DNA of 64,000 nucleotides from Hirundichthys speculiger (GCA_018398805.1 JAGFBZ010001902.1:186001-250000); one strand, 5' to 3'; shown: positions 1 to 10,576, counted from the first letter of the stretch. A program made the numbers and translations. The notes: a model not told the origin generated them from the letters alone.

Positions 1-90
1 TTAAACTATTGGATTTATATGTTAAAGCATCACCTGATATTGATTAAAAAAAACATGATAATCGATCCTTAAAACTGAATCATCAGGCTC

Positions 91-218
91 AAATATGAGA
101 GTTTGGTATCAATCCGCTCGTGTCCAGGCGAAACTGCGGTCTTTCTGAGCTTCCAGTCTTCAGGTCTGCAGATAATATTCAAAACTCCTGGACTTCTCCA
201 AACCCTGCTGGGCCTCAG
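91..218. repeat. Dispersed 128-bp segment, copy 1
   Basis: This stretch is nearly repeated at 12356-12480, sharing the text from 'aaatatgagagtttggtatc' through 'aaccctgctgggcctcag' with a few substitutions and indels. It ends where the 42-bp minisatellite starts. Both copies lie beside other repeats, so it is probably part of a dispersed element I cannot name. Confidence 0.75.
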
Positions 219-1570
219 AGAGCCTCCGGGTCAAACATCTGGATGACGCTTTGGAGGAAAAGAGCCTCCGGGTCAAACATCTGGATGACGCTTTGGAGGA
301 AAAGAGCCTCCGGCTCAAACATCTGGGTGACGCTTTGGAGGAAAAGAGCCTCCGGGTCAAACATCTGGATGACGCTTTGGAGGAAAAGAGCCTCCGGGTC
401 AAACATCTGGATGACGATTTGGAGGAAAAGAGCCTCCGGGTCAAACATCTGGATGACGATTTGGAGGAAAAGAGACTCCGGGTCAAACATCTGGATGACG
501 ATTTGGAGGAAAAAAGCCTCCGGGTCAAACATCTGGATGACGCTTTGGAGGAAAAGAGACTCCGGGTCAAACATCTGGATGACGATTTGGAGGAAAAAAG
601 CCTCCGGGTCAAACATCTGGATGACGCTTTGGAGGAAAAGAGCCTCCGGGTCAAACATCTGGATGACGATTTGGAGGAAAAGAGCCTCCGGGTCAAACAC
701 CTGGATGACGATTTGGAGGAAAAGAGACTCCGGGTCAAACATCTGGATGACGCTTTTGAGGAAAAGAGCCTCCGGGTCAAACATCTGGATGACGATTTGG
801 AAGAAAAAAAGCCTCCGGGTCAAACATCTGGATGACGATTTGGAGGAAAAGAGCCTCCGGGTCAAACATCTGGATGACTATTTGGAGGAAAAGAGACTCC
901 GGGTCAAACATCTGGATAACGTTTTGGAGGAAAAGAGCCTCTGGGTCAAACATCTGGATGAGGATTTGGAGGAAAAAAGCCTCCGGGTCAAACATCTGGA
1001 TGACGATTTGGAGGAAAAGAGACTCCGGGTCAAACATCTGGATGACGCTTTGGAGGAAAAGAGCCTCCGGCTCAAACATCTGGGTGACGCTTTGGAGGAA
1101 AAGAGCCTCCGGGTCAAACATCTGGATGACGATTTGGAGGAAAAGAGACTCCGGGTCAAACATCTGGATGACGATTTGGAGGAAAAAAGCCTCCGGGTCA
1201 AACATCTGGATGACGCTTTGGAGGAAAAGAGCCTCCGGGTCAAACATCTGGATGACGATTTGGAGGAAAAGAGCCTCCGGGTCAAACACCTGGATGACGA
1301 TTTGGAGGAAAAGAGACTCCGGGTCAAACATCTGGATGACGCTTTTGAGGAAAAGAGCCTCCGGGTCAAACATCTGGATGACGATTTGGAAGAAAAAAAG
1401 CCTCCGGGTCAAACATCTGGATGACGATTTGGAGGAAAAGAGCCTCCGGGTCAAACATCTGGATGACGATTTGGAGGAAAAGAGACTCCGGGTCAAACAT
1501 CTGGATAACGTTTTGGAGGAAAAGAGCCTCTGGGTCAAACATCTGGATGACAATTTGGAGGAAAAGAGCC
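219..1570. repeat. 42-bp minisatellite, about 32 copies, with higher-order duplication
   Basis: Tandem units of 42 bp follow 'gagcctccgggtcaaacatc' then 'tggatgacgctttggaggaa' with a last 'aa'. Variants alternate gct/gat, agcctc/agactc and gtc/ctc. Because 42 is a multiple of three and the unit lacks stops in several frames, long ORFs appear on both strands; I treat them as by-products. In one forward frame the unit reads LRVKHLDDALEEKS, a charged, helix-like 14-mer. Rare variants (cacctgg at 697 and 1286, gcttttgag at 752 and 1341, aagaaaaaaa at 801 and 1390, gataacg at 915 and 1504) recur 589 bp apart, showing a block of 14 units (one carrying an extra A) that was itself duplicated. Confidence 0.95.
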
Positions 1571-2640
1571 TATGCACGATAACTGTTTTTTAAAACCGAT
1601 AACTTTCAGCTCCTAAAGGCCGATAACCGATAACACACACATATACCTAAGATCATTACATCAATACTATTAACAAAATCAAAAATAGTTTGGACTCTTT
1701 AAATGAACAGATATTTATTTTTTCCTTTAAAAACTATTGTCAAGCCTCTCAAACATTTTCTTAAAGCTTAAAACAAACCTATTTGATATCTCACATTAAC
1801 TTAAATAAGGTTCATTACTGACTAATATAAAAAATAAAGGCTCCTTGAACTGATGGAAATACATGCATCAAATTACTAACTGAAAAAGATTAACATTTAA
1901 AGGATTTTGACTTGTGGTTCCATTTAAATTAATACCTTTAATTAAAGTAAATGAGGTTCAGTGATTTTTTTTTCTTTTTTTTATGTCATGGAAGCTTTAG
2001 ATGAGAGAGATGAGGGAGAGGGGAGACTGCTGCTGGCTTGCACACGTTAGCATTAGCTCACGTTAGTGATTGTTATGTTGTAGGTGGCTGATCAGGTTTT
2101 ACATATTAAAGCTTGTGCTTCCCTCCTCGTAGAATTCGCTCGGAGGATTCGTCACAAATAACCACCAAACTATCTTCTTCTGAAACTTTAACAAAGTTCC
2201 ACGCCGCCATGTTTGTTGTGATCAGCGCTGTGCTGCAGTCTGCATTCACGGTGTAACGTAAAGTCCCACGTTCCCTCGTTTGCTAGTTGTTCTTTCAGCC
2301 TTTTCTATTTTTTTTTCTATTTTTATGTGTAACATGTGGGAGAATACTGCGAATATCAATCCAAGTCAGCAACTACCAAAATTATGACCGAGTTAACGAG
2401 TTGTTTTCTGGCATGAGGGGGTATTCTTGATTTTCCTGATTGAGTAATCGTTTTTCTGATCATGCCGACGTCACTTGAACATAACATTCACTGCCAGTCA
2501 TTTAAGGCTCAGAGGGAGCGAGGCACTGCTGTGTTGACAGAAATATATATGTTATCGGGGCTATTCGTCGTTATATCGGACTTATCGGGAAGACGTCATA
2601 ATTTCCTGTTATCGGCCTGATAGTTATCGTGCACCCCTAA
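1571..2640. mobile_element. Degraded hAT-like non-autonomous DNA transposon
   Basis: The left edge reads 'tatgcacgataact' and the right edge 'agttatcgtgcacccct', so the ends are inverted. Further 'cgataac' and 'gttatcgg' motifs repeat just inside each end. The right end resembles the (C)AGGGGTGCACGAT end common in fish hAT-type MITEs; the left end has lost its outermost bases at the junction with the minisatellite. No transposase ORF is present and no target duplication can be seen. Family assignment is inference. Confidence 0.5.
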
Positions 2641-3065
2641 TGATCAATTCCCCTTATTGATCTGATTCTTTCTTTAAATGAGGCTATTCTATGTTGTGTG
2701 CTGTCACTGTTTTCTCCCCAACACAATCACAGCAGTGCAGACTTTTAGACTGAATGTTTTCTGTTCCTCAGAGGTGTTGGACAGCAGACGGTTGCAGGAG
2801 CCTGGACTGAGAAGACTGACCTGGATTTGGAGGGGTTTCCTGCAACATCACTAGCAGGTAGTGGTAGGTTAGTCCTTATCTACTAGTCATTAACTGTATA
2901 ATGCTGAGTGAGTGTAAAGCAGCAGTCAGCTGTCAGTTATTCCTGCTGTCTTACATGGATTCATTTATATCAGTTTTCATCAGGATGCCTGCTACTTGGC
3001 CATGGATGCTTGCTTTGACTTTGCTGTTGTAAGTATCTAATAAAATGGAAAAAAACTGATATAAG
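2641..3065. other. Unique-looking spacer
   Basis: No gene recognised. A stretch at 2775-2857 is bounded by an AG after a pyrimidine run and by CAG/GTAGTG and is open in one frame, so it could be a small exon, but it resembles no protein I know. Confidence 0.3.
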
Positions 3066-3067
3066 TA

Positions 3068-4655
3068 CAGTGGGGCAAAAAAGTATTTAGTCAGCCACCA
3101 ATTGTGTAAGTTCTCCCACTTAAAAAGATCAGAGAGGCCTGTAATTTTCATCATAGGTATACCTCAACTATGAGAGACAAAATGAGGAAAAAAAATCCAG
3201 AAAAATCACATTGTCTGATTTTTAAAGAATTTATTTGCAAATTATGGTGGAAAATAAGTATTTGGTCACCTACAAACAAGTAAGATTTCTGGCTTTCACA
3301 GACCTGTAACTTCTTTAAGAGGCTCCTCGGTCCTCCACTCGTTACCTGTATTAATGGCACCTGTTTGAACTCGTTATCAGTATAAAAGACACCTGTCCAC
3401 AACTTCAAACAGTCACGCTCCAAACTCCACTATGGCCAAGACCAAAGAGCTGTCAAAGGACACCAGAAACAAAATTGTAGACCTTCACCAGGCTGGGAAG
3501 ACTGAATCTGCAATAGGTAAGCAGCTTGGTGTGAAGAAATCAACTGTGGGAGCAATTATTAGAAAATGGAAGACATACAAGACCACTGATAATCTCCCTC
3601 GATCTGGGGCTCCACGCAAGATCTCACCCCGTGGGGTCAAAATGATCACAAGAACGGTGAGCAAAAATCCCAGAACCACACGGGGGGACCTAGTGAATGA
3701 CCTGCAGAGAGCTGGGACCAAAGTAACAAAGGCTACCATCAGTAACACACTACGCCGCCAGGGACTCAAATCCTGCAGCACCAGACGTGTCCCCCTGCTG
3801 AAGCCAGTACATGTCCGGGCCCGTCTGAAGTTTGCTAGAGAGCATTTGGATGATCCAGAAGAGGATTGGGAGAATATCATATGGTCAGATGAAACCAAAA
3901 TAGAACTTTTTTGGTAGAAACTCAACTTGTCGTGTTTGGAGGGGAAAGAATGCTGAGTTAAATCCAAAGAACACCATACCTACTGTAAAGCATGGGGGTG
4001 GAAACATCATGCTTTGGGGCTGTTTTTCTGCAAGGGGACCAGGACGACTGATCCGTGTAAAGGAAAGAATGAATGGGGCCATGTATCGTAAGATTTTGAG
4101 TGAAAACCTCCTTCCATCAGCAAGGGCATTGAAAATGAGACGTGGCTGGGTCTTTCAGCATGACAATGATCCCAAACACACCACCCAGGCAACGAAGGCA
4201 TTTCAAGGTCCTGGAGTGGTCTAGCCAGTCTCCAGATCTCAGCCCCATCGAAAATCTCTGGAGGGAGTTGAAAGTCCGTGTTGCCCAGCGTCAGCCCCAA
4301 AACATCACTGCTCTAGAGGAGATCTGCATGGAGGAATGGGCCAAAATACCAGCAACAGTGTGTGAAAACCTTGTGAAGACTTACAGAAAACGTTTGACCT
4401 CTGTCATTGCCAACAAAGGCTATATAACAAAGTATTGAGATTAACTTTTGTTATTGACCAAATACTTATTTTCCACCATAATTTGCAAATAAATTCTTTA
4501 AAAATCAGACAATGTGATTTTTCTGGATTTTTTTTCCTCATTTTGTCTCTCATAGTTGAGGTATACCTATGATGAAAATTACAAGCCTCTCTGATCTTTT
4601 TAAGTGGGAGAACTTACACAATTGGTGGCTGACTAAATACTTTTTTGCCCCACTG
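3068..4655 (+). mobile_element. Complete Tc1-like transposon, 1588 bp, TA target duplication
   Basis: The element begins CAGTGGGGCAAAAAAGTATT and ends with its reverse complement. The terminal inverted repeats are about 201 bp each (3068-3268 and 4455-4655). TA dinucleotides flank it at 3066-3067 and 4656-4657, the target duplication expected for Tc1/mariner. It encloses a transposase gene with two frameshifts, so the copy is not autonomous. The long repeats with the outer end motif copied further in are usual for fish Tc1 elements. Confidence 0.95.
3432..4438 (+). pseudogene. Tc1-like transposase, two frameshifts
   Basis: The gene encoded a DD34E transposase acting on the flanking inverted repeats. 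The ATG at 3432 opens a paired-type helix-turn-helix DNA-binding region (about residues 1-110: [20 protein letters not shown], then a second HTH around [14 protein letters not shown]). The first catalytic Asp lies in IIWSDETK. The frame breaks in the T-run near 3910, continues in another frame from about 3915 with HDNDPKHT carrying the second Asp, and breaks again near 4200. The third frame gives [11 protein letters not shown] with the catalytic Glu and ends at 4438. All three acidic residues remain, so decay is by small indels only. Total length (about 335 codons) matches the family. Confidence 0.93.
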
Positions 4656-4657
4656 TA

Positions 4658-5445
4658 CATTGTTAAACTATAACAAAATGAACAGTGGTAGTAAGTGGTA
4701 AGTGGTCTTTATCAGGATGAGAAGATGCTGGTGCCGGGCGCTGCTGGGCTTCCTGAAACACTATTAGAGTTTTAATGAAATGATTAAGAACACTTGATGG
4801 TGACACTTGTCTCTTTATTCTTGGTCAGTGTTGATTACAGGTAAGGAAGGAAGTTTGTCCGTTTTACAGAAGAAGGAAAGAACCCTTCATGACAATGTAG
4901 CACCGGTATTCAGGATGACACACGAAAGAGAACCGAGCAGCACCAGGATCAGTGAAGACCCGACGCAGTATCCCTCACTGCTGCCTGTCTGAAAGTAGCT
5001 CAGCACTCAAACAGCTATTAAATGAACATTTAGAGACACGGTGCAGTCTGTTCTTTATGCTACTGTGTTAGCAACATGAACAAACTGGTTTTTGCAGCAC
5101 AGGTATTCACACGACGCAATATTTCTGACATGCACTTAAACGTCACTGTTGAAGAGACAGTTATTTGAAGTGATGTCTGAAGCACACCTGACATAACTAA
5201 TGAAGCTACCGATCAACTGGATCAGGCTACAACAGCAGTTATGCTAAGGCGGGGGGGGGGGTGGGGGTGCAGTGGCTCCCTGTCCCTTGTCCCTGATATT
5301 AGAAACCTCCCCGAAACCCCACAAACTTGTCTTTGAAACATGGATGTCATTCCTGACACTGATATGAATGTGAAGACGTTTGTCTTTGGAGTCCGGTCCA
5401 TCTTTGGATCCGCATACTGATGTGAGCAGGTTTTTTCCAGGATCA
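4658..5445. other. Spacer without recognised gene
   Basis: I see no gene, only short ORFs. A G-rich run lies at 5250-5268 (mostly G with one T), opposite which the reverse strand gives a polyproline ORF that is surely spurious. Confidence 0.4.
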
Positions 5446-5446
5446 A

Positions 5447-5545
5447 CTCCATCCATCCATCATCTAGGCCCGTTTAATCCTCTGCTGGAGTCGATCCCAG
5501 CTCTCTTCAGTCTAAAGTCAGGGGTCCACTTGGACAGGACAACCT
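5447..5545. repeat. Fish L2/SINE-type 3' tail repeat fragment
   Basis: It contains 'ccatccatccatcatctagg', '...ctgctggagtcgatcccagctctc' and 'ggggtccacttggacaggac'. The same text, diverged, occurs at 12178-12350 and in reverse at 36017-36158. This is the widespread fish repeat ending in GGATGGA repeats (L2/CR1 LINE tail or derived SINE; family from general knowledge). Confidence 0.7.
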
Positions 5546-5559
5546 ATGAGCAGTTGACC

Positions 5560-6420
5560 TTTCGGTAAGCACCGCCCCCTCCCTAGTTACTGTTGCTAGG
5601 TTGGACATTCTCGCTGCTCCTCCATTAAGGACAATGTTATTTTGCCATTTTTCTGATGCCTATCAACCATATTTACATCACACTAGAATAACGCCGTGGT
5701 TAAATATTGCTACTGGGGACCTGCAACAGTGACTCAAGGTGTCCAGAATGTTTGGAGGGACATTTTTATTCCCTTTAACAAGATAAAACCAATGGTGGAA
5801 ATCTGCAGGCTTTGGTTCAGTTATGGGTCTGTCCACACAAGCATCTGAACGTGGGGAAAGTTACAAAACACACCTACATTTACTCCAAGGTAAGTTAACT
5901 TTGTTTATTAGATGGATTGATTTAACCACCGTTTAGTAAAAGTAATATGATTTTGCAGCAGGGAGGGTGATGAGTGAAAACATTTCTCCGTTAGCATTCC
6001 GGCTAACTCACTAGCCAGCTATAAGCCTGCCTCGTTGTCTACAAATATATATGGCTCTGGATATTTGTTAGGTATAAGGTGAGGCTAGTGACGTTAACGT
6101 CACTTTATTAATTATATTAATACAATGCTGCGACTGTCTGATGTTAACAGCTCTGGTGTGGGACAGACCTATGGACCAGAGCTAATGCTAACAGAGAACT
6201 CATCACCCTCCCTGCTGCTAAATCATATTAATTTTACTAAACGGTGGTTAAATCAATCATCTAATAAACAAAGTTAACTTACCTTGGAGTAAATGTAGGT
6301 GTGTTTTGTAACTTTCCCCACGTTCAGATGTGGACAGACACAACTTAACCCACACTGCATTTTTACAGCGTTTTATTTGGTTTGGGAAAGAGAATAAAAA
6401 TGTCCCTCCATGACTACATG
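5560..6420. repeat. Foldback repeat, left copy (TTTCGGTAAGCACCGCCCCC terminus)
   Basis: From the outer end TTTCGGTAAGCACCGCCCCC rightwards, this sequence is the reverse complement of 10577-11249. It also folds on itself: 5754-5975 is inverted at 6198-6411 with a loop of about 220 bp. So it looks like one full inverted arm followed by a truncated copy of the opposite arm. No ORF is present. I would call it a foldback or MITE-type element, but the family is unknown to me. Confidence 0.8.
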
Positions 6421-7130
6421 GCAGACTAGTTTAATTTCAGCTCCTGACCCAGGCAACAGTCCCTGCAGCTGTCCATGCAGTTTCACTCCACAGAGCCACA
6501 GAAATCTACAAATGCAGACTGCAGTCTGACTTGAAGTACGCTACAAACAACCTCCCAGTGTCAGTTAACTGCAGCTAATAGCTGTTTTCTTCCATTTAGT
6601 GTCATCAGTGAGAAACAGCTGTTGGTTCATTACATGTCAGAAAACATGAGCAAAATCAAATCTACAAAGAGCTCTGTAGTTCAAGGACTTTTTGAAGCGG
6701 CTGTAGCTGGAACCTGAACTAATAAAGCCTTTATTGGTAATAAAACAATAACTGTTGCTGGCTGTTTCATTTGTTTGATATTTTTTTCTTAAAACTTTTA
6801 AAAAACGTTTGCATTTTAAGGTACATATTTCAAATATTGGTGTATGGTCATTTATTTTTACTAGTCTTGTGAATTATATACTTAATTCAAAAACATTGTA
6901 GCCTACTCAGTTCTAAATAAATCCATGTTATTTGTGTCAAAGGGCTGGTGATCTTTTCTGTTAATCCGTTAGAATTCCTTACCTTTGGCTGATATTTATG
7001 GCACGTGTAGTCGGCCGACCTGTGACACTGTGGCCCAGAGAAAAACGGCCGCTAGAAACAGACTATTTCATTTGAAATAACTGCCGCTATTATTACTTTT
7101 ATCGTAAATATTAATTGTAGTTCAGAATAG
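6421..7130. other. Spacer upstream of the kinase gene
   Basis: No gene recognised. It is AT-rich with AATAAA motifs near 6720 and 6740. Confidence 0.35.
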
Positions 7131-7134
7131 CCTC

Positions 7135-7377
7135 CAGGCTGCGTGCGCACCGCGCGTCACTACGCACGGTAACCTAGCAACTACGACAGACCTATGTGAC
7201 GTCACGTCCTGTTTGTCGCCACAGTGAGGTTAGCAAAAAGCGATCCGTGTTAGCGTGAGGAAGCATCGAAACGCTCGGTTCACTTTTATTAGCAGTGAGA
7301 AAAACCTTAGCTGGTTGCTGAGGTTTTAAAGAAGTGATTATTGATTGTGTCTTTTAAGGAACTTTTCAGTCAGAAAC
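7135..7377 (+). promoter_or_regulatory. Putative promoter and 5' leader of the kinase gene
   Basis: The region is CpG-rich compared with its surroundings and holds a perfect palindromic CRE, TGACGTCA, at 7197-7204. There is no clear TATA box. A pyrimidine-poor 'ggaacttttcag' ends at 7370, eight bases before the ATG, and could be a splice acceptor for an untranslated exon upstream. Promoter function is inferred from position and composition. Confidence 0.4.
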
Positions 7378-9945
7378 ATGTCAGACATCAGCAGCAGCAG
7401 CTCTTCATCAGAGCCAGAATGTGACATAAATATTGGTCAAATTCTTCTTAGTAAATCAATCAGTTACCTGGTTGAAGGCTTTCTGGGCTGTGGGAGTTTT
7501 GGAAGAGTGCTCAGTTGTCAACAACTGGAAACAAACAACCGAATGGCAGTAAAAATGTTCGGATTGAATGATACTGGAGCAGGCAGAAAAGAAGCTGCAG
7601 TATTATATCGTATCAGACAGCTTGATCCTGACAGGAACAACTTACAGACAATCTCAGAACATTTTATGGATAGAAACCATTTTTGTCTGGTCAGTGAGTT
7701 ATTGGATGTGAGTTTAGAGGATTTCATGTTCATGAGGCAGTTTAAACCTCTGAACCTTTGGGAAATTCGACCGATTGCTCAGCAGATGCTGGTGGCTCTG
7801 AAAGCACTGAAGACCATGGATTTAGTTCACGCAGATATCAAACCTAACAACATAATGTTCGTCCACCACCAGACGCAGCCGTTCAAAGTAAAGCTGATAG
7901 ATTTTGGTCTTACTGTTGAAGCATCCCAATTAAAGAAGTATGGGAAATTTCAGAATCTTGCTTTCCGAGCCCCAGAGGTATTACTGAATCATCCCAACGT
8001 GAATGAAGCTGTAGATATGTGGTCTCTTGGCTGTGTTCTGGCTTTTTTGTACCTTGGTCAAGAACTATATCCGTATGAATGTGAATATGAGGTAATGAGG
8101 CTTATTATGACGATGATTGATAAGCCAGATAATGATTTCTTGGATGCTGCAAGAAATTCAAAGCAGTTTTTTAATCTGATGCAAAAGGGATCTAAAAGGT
8201 CATGGTGGATTAAAACGCCTAAAGAATACAGATTGGTGACAGGACATAAAGTTTTGAATCACTATGGCATGTCCAAGTACTTTTATTCTCTGAAAGATCT
8301 GGCGAAAACGCAAAAGTTTTGGCAAAATAAGCCCATTGAACGGGAAGACACAAACGCATTCATCAGTCTCCTTAAGAAGATGCTCGCGGTGAATCCAAGA
8401 GATCGGATCACTGCAGCTGAAGCCCTCAACCATGATTTCATTACTATGGAGCATCTACATTTTGCTAGTGATCATCCTTATGCCATTAGAGCACAGAAAA
8501 GAATGACATTTTGCCCCATCAATGAGACAGACTACATTTCTAGTGAGTCTGAAGAAGACACCCGAACCTCTGGAGACTATAGCAGCGATTTTGAGCCAGA
8601 AACAGAAGACAGCTTGACCACCACTGACAGGACTGACGGTGTTGCTGCTGAAAGTGAAAAAGAAAACATAAGCGCTCCTGATACATCCGAAAAACAGGCT
8701 GTCAGAAACAAAACAGGCACAGTCAGCTCAAGTGACGAAGACGTGACATCATCACCAAGAACAAAAGACCAGCAGGAGTTCACTAAAACAGCATCTCTCC
8801 AAACTGGAACACACAAAATTAGTTCCAGTAAACAGATAGTGACATCATCACCAAGAACTGCTACAACACACCAGCAGGACTTCACTAAAACAGCATCTCT
8901 CCAAACTGGAACACACAAAATTAGTTCCAGTAAACAGGTAGTGACATCATCACCAAGAACTGCTACAGCACACCAGCAGGAGTTCACTAAAACAGCATCT
9001 CTCCAAACTGGAACACACAAAATTAGTTCCAGTAAACAGGTAGTGACATCATCACCAAGAACTGCTACAACACACCAGCAGGAGTTCACTAAAACAGCAT
9101 CTCTCCAAACTGGAACACACAAAATTAGTTCCAGTAAACAGGTAGTGACATCATCACCAAGAACTGCTACAACACACCAGCAGGACTTCACTAAAACAGC
9201 ATCTCTCCAAACTGGAACACACAAAATTAGTTCCAGTAAACAGGTAGTGACATCATCACCAAGAACTGCTACAACACACCAGCAGGACTTCACTAAAACA
9301 GCATCTCTCCAAACTGGAACACACAAAATTAGTTCCAGTAAACAGGTAGTGACATCATCACCAAGAACTGCTGCAACACACCAGCAGGACTTCACTAAAA
9401 CAGCATCTCTCCAAACTGGAACACACAAAATTAGTTTCAGTAAACAGGTAGTGACATCATCACCAAGAACCTCTACAACACACCAGCAGGATGCCACTCA
9501 AGTTTTCTCTCTCCAAACTGGAACACCTAGAGTCAGTTTCAGTCAAGGAGATGTAAAGAGAATACTGAAACATGTGACAACAGGACAGCAGACGGAGTCA
9601 GCAATGCAGCTCACTGAGACATTCAATGGAAATTTAAACATTTGTGTAACAGCTAACATTAAGTTTGAGTTGCCACCATCAGCTGATGCAGCCAGTTGGA
9701 GACGTAACACCAGCAACCTTCCAGGTGAAGTGATGGAGGACACTAACAGAGCTGCTGTTGACTACAAAGACAGACAAGCAGGAAAGTTCATCAACACCAC
9801 AGCTCCTGGCAGCAACAAAATAGCTGACAGTTCATGTGAAAAAGACAAAAAAACAGATCATGTTGAAGGTAAAACCTTTATGAAATGTTTTCAAAGGATT
9901 GGCAAATTCTTCTCCGGGTTATTCAAACAGAAGAAACAAAGATAA
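7378..9945 (+). CDS. HIPK/DYRK-like protein kinase, single exon, with 34-residue tandem repeats
   Basis: Predicted 855-residue kinase without introns. I start at the ATG at 7378 (AAC before ATG) because the open frame upstream has no ATG. Residues 1-29 are Ser/acidic. The kinase domain spans about 30-360: glycine loop GCGSFGRV (37-44), ATP-binding Lys59 in MAVK, catalytic loop HADIKPNN (Asp153, Lys155, Asn158), DFG Asp175, APE ending at Glu200. HAD in place of HRD and the overall layout fit the HIPK branch. The tyrosine normally found before RAPE in HIPK/DYRK is absent (sequence LAFRAPE), so activation may differ. After an acidic linker come about 7.5 near-identical copies of a 34-residue repeat (DNA period 102 bp, 8770-9540; motif KTASLQTGTHKISSSKQ). 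The last 21 residues (835-855) are basic and amphipathic with a Cys (MKCFQRIGKFF), perhaps membrane-binding. Substrates unknown. Kinase call secure; subfamily likely. Confidence 0.88.
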   Translation: MSDISSSSSSSEPECDINIGQILLSKSISYLVEGFLGCGSFGRVLSCQQLETNNRMAVKMFGLNDTGAGRKEAAVLYRIRQLDPDRNNLQTISEHFMDRNHFCLVSELLDVSLEDFMFMRQFKPLNLWEIRPIAQQMLVALKALKTMDLVHADIKPNNIMFVHHQTQPFKVKLIDFGLTVEASQLKKYGKFQNLAFRAPEVLLNHPNVNEAVDMWSLGCVLAFLYLGQELYPYECEYEVMRLIMTMIDKPDNDFLDAARNSKQFFNLMQKGSKRSWWIKTPKEYRLVTGHKVLNHYGMSKYFYSLKDLAKTQKFWQNKPIEREDTNAFISLLKKMLAVNPRDRITAAEALNHDFITMEHLHFASDHPYAIRAQKRMTFCPINETDYISSESEEDTRTSGDYSSDFEPETEDSLTTTDRTDGVAAESEKENISAPDTSEKQAVRNKTGTVSSSDEDVTSSPRTKDQQEFTKTASLQTGTHKISSSKQIVTSSPRTATTHQQDFTKTASLQTGTHKISSSKQVVTSSPRTATAHQQEFTKTASLQTGTHKISSSKQVVTSSPRTATTHQQEFTKTASLQTGTHKISSSKQVVTSSPRTATTHQQDFTKTASLQTGTHKISSSKQVVTSSPRTATTHQQDFTKTASLQTGTHKISSSKQVVTSSPRTAATHQQDFTKTASLQTGTHKISFSKQVVTSSPRTSTTHQQDATQVFSLQTGTPRVSFSQGDVKRILKHVTTGQQTESAMQLTETFNGNLNICVTANIKFELPPSADAASWRRNTSNLPGEVMEDTNRAAVDYKDRQAGKFINTTAPGSNKIADSSCEKDKKTDHVEGKTFMKCFQRIGKFFSGLFKQKKQR
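8770..9540 (+). repeat. Coding 102-bp minisatellite in the kinase gene
   Basis: The text 'ttcactaaaacagcatctct' recurs at 8779, 8881, 8983, 9085, 9187, 9289 and 9391, exactly 102 bp apart, followed by a diverged eighth copy at about 9493. Units differ at only a few bases, including silent positions, so the expansion or homogenisation is recent. Each unit encodes 34 Ser/Thr-rich residues with possible phosphorylation sites (SSPRT). Confidence 0.97.
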
Positions 9946-10097
9946 ATGAAGAGACTGTGCTAGCGTGATCTAGCCTTTTTGCTTTTCCTGTGAAGGTAAG
10001 ATTGATTGGTGATTCTAAATGTGCAGGAGTGAACGTGCACGGTTTCTTATCACTGTCATGTTCTGAAGACAAGTCTACATCTATCATGATGGGTTTT

Positions 10098-10376
10098 CTC
10101 CGGGTGCTCCGGTTTCCTCACACAATCCAAAAAAAAAAAAAAAAAAAAAAGTCTGTAAAATATGTCAAACAAAGAGGCGAGTCCCCACACAGGGCAGCAT
10201 GGTGGCTTAGTGGTCAGCACTGTTGCCTCCCAGCTAGAAGGTTCCTGGTCTGAACCTCAACAGGTCTTTCTGAGTGGAGTTTCCATCTTCTTCCCGTGCT
10301 CGTCTGGGTTTCCTCCGGGTGCTCCGGTTTCCTCCAACAGTCCAAAAAAAAAAGTCTGTAAAATATGTCAAACAAA
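10098..10376. repeat. Fish SINE-like repeat with partial duplication
   Basis: The core 'gggcagcatggtggcttagt' through 'ctccggtttcctccaacagtcc' (10190-10345) is the common fish short repeat with the 'GCACTGTTGCCTC' and 'TTTCCTCCGGGTGCTCCGG' blocks. Its last third plus an A-run and 'gtctgtaaaatatgtcaaac' is also present just before it (10098-10176), so the tail was duplicated. An A-run of about 22 lies at 10129-10150. A related copy lies at 47535-47890. Confidence 0.75.
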
Positions 10377-10439
10377 ACATTTTTCCTTCTCACAGCTGAA
10401 ACCATCTCTAACAACTCTGAAGAAACTTATATCATGACA

Positions 10440-10562
10440 GTTTCTGCAACATGTAATTTACCTTCTGGGATGAATAAAGTATATAATTGGTAGATGGGAT
10501 AGGCTCCAGAAGATCCCTGTGACCATAAAAATGAATAAGGAGCTATATATGATGGATGGACA
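10440..10562. repeat. LINE/SINE 3'-tail fragment
   Basis: It contains 'ttaccttctgggatgaataaagtat' followed by 'gataggctccagaagatccctgtgac' and 'gatggatgg', the tail parts of common fish retroposons. The AATAAA near 10473 could serve the kinase transcript, but that is only a guess. Confidence 0.5.
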
Positions 10563-10576
10563 ACTGAATCATTCAA

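Noticed and set aside
120..1593. Long ORFs (up to 434 codons) on both strands across the 42-bp repeats
   Set aside because: A 42-bp unit without stops keeps several frames open at once. No start context, splice signals or known protein support coding.
2775..2857. Possible small exon with acceptor and donor
   Set aside because: Splice-like edges are common by chance; the peptide matches nothing I know and no partner exon was seen.
7345..7377. Kinase start upstream of 7378
   Set aside because: The open frame extends there but its first codon is TTG; the ATG at 7378 has a good context.
8577..9497. Reverse-strand 306-codon ORF opposite the kinase repeat
   Set aside because: It is the shadow of the 102-bp coding repeat, which is a multiple of three.
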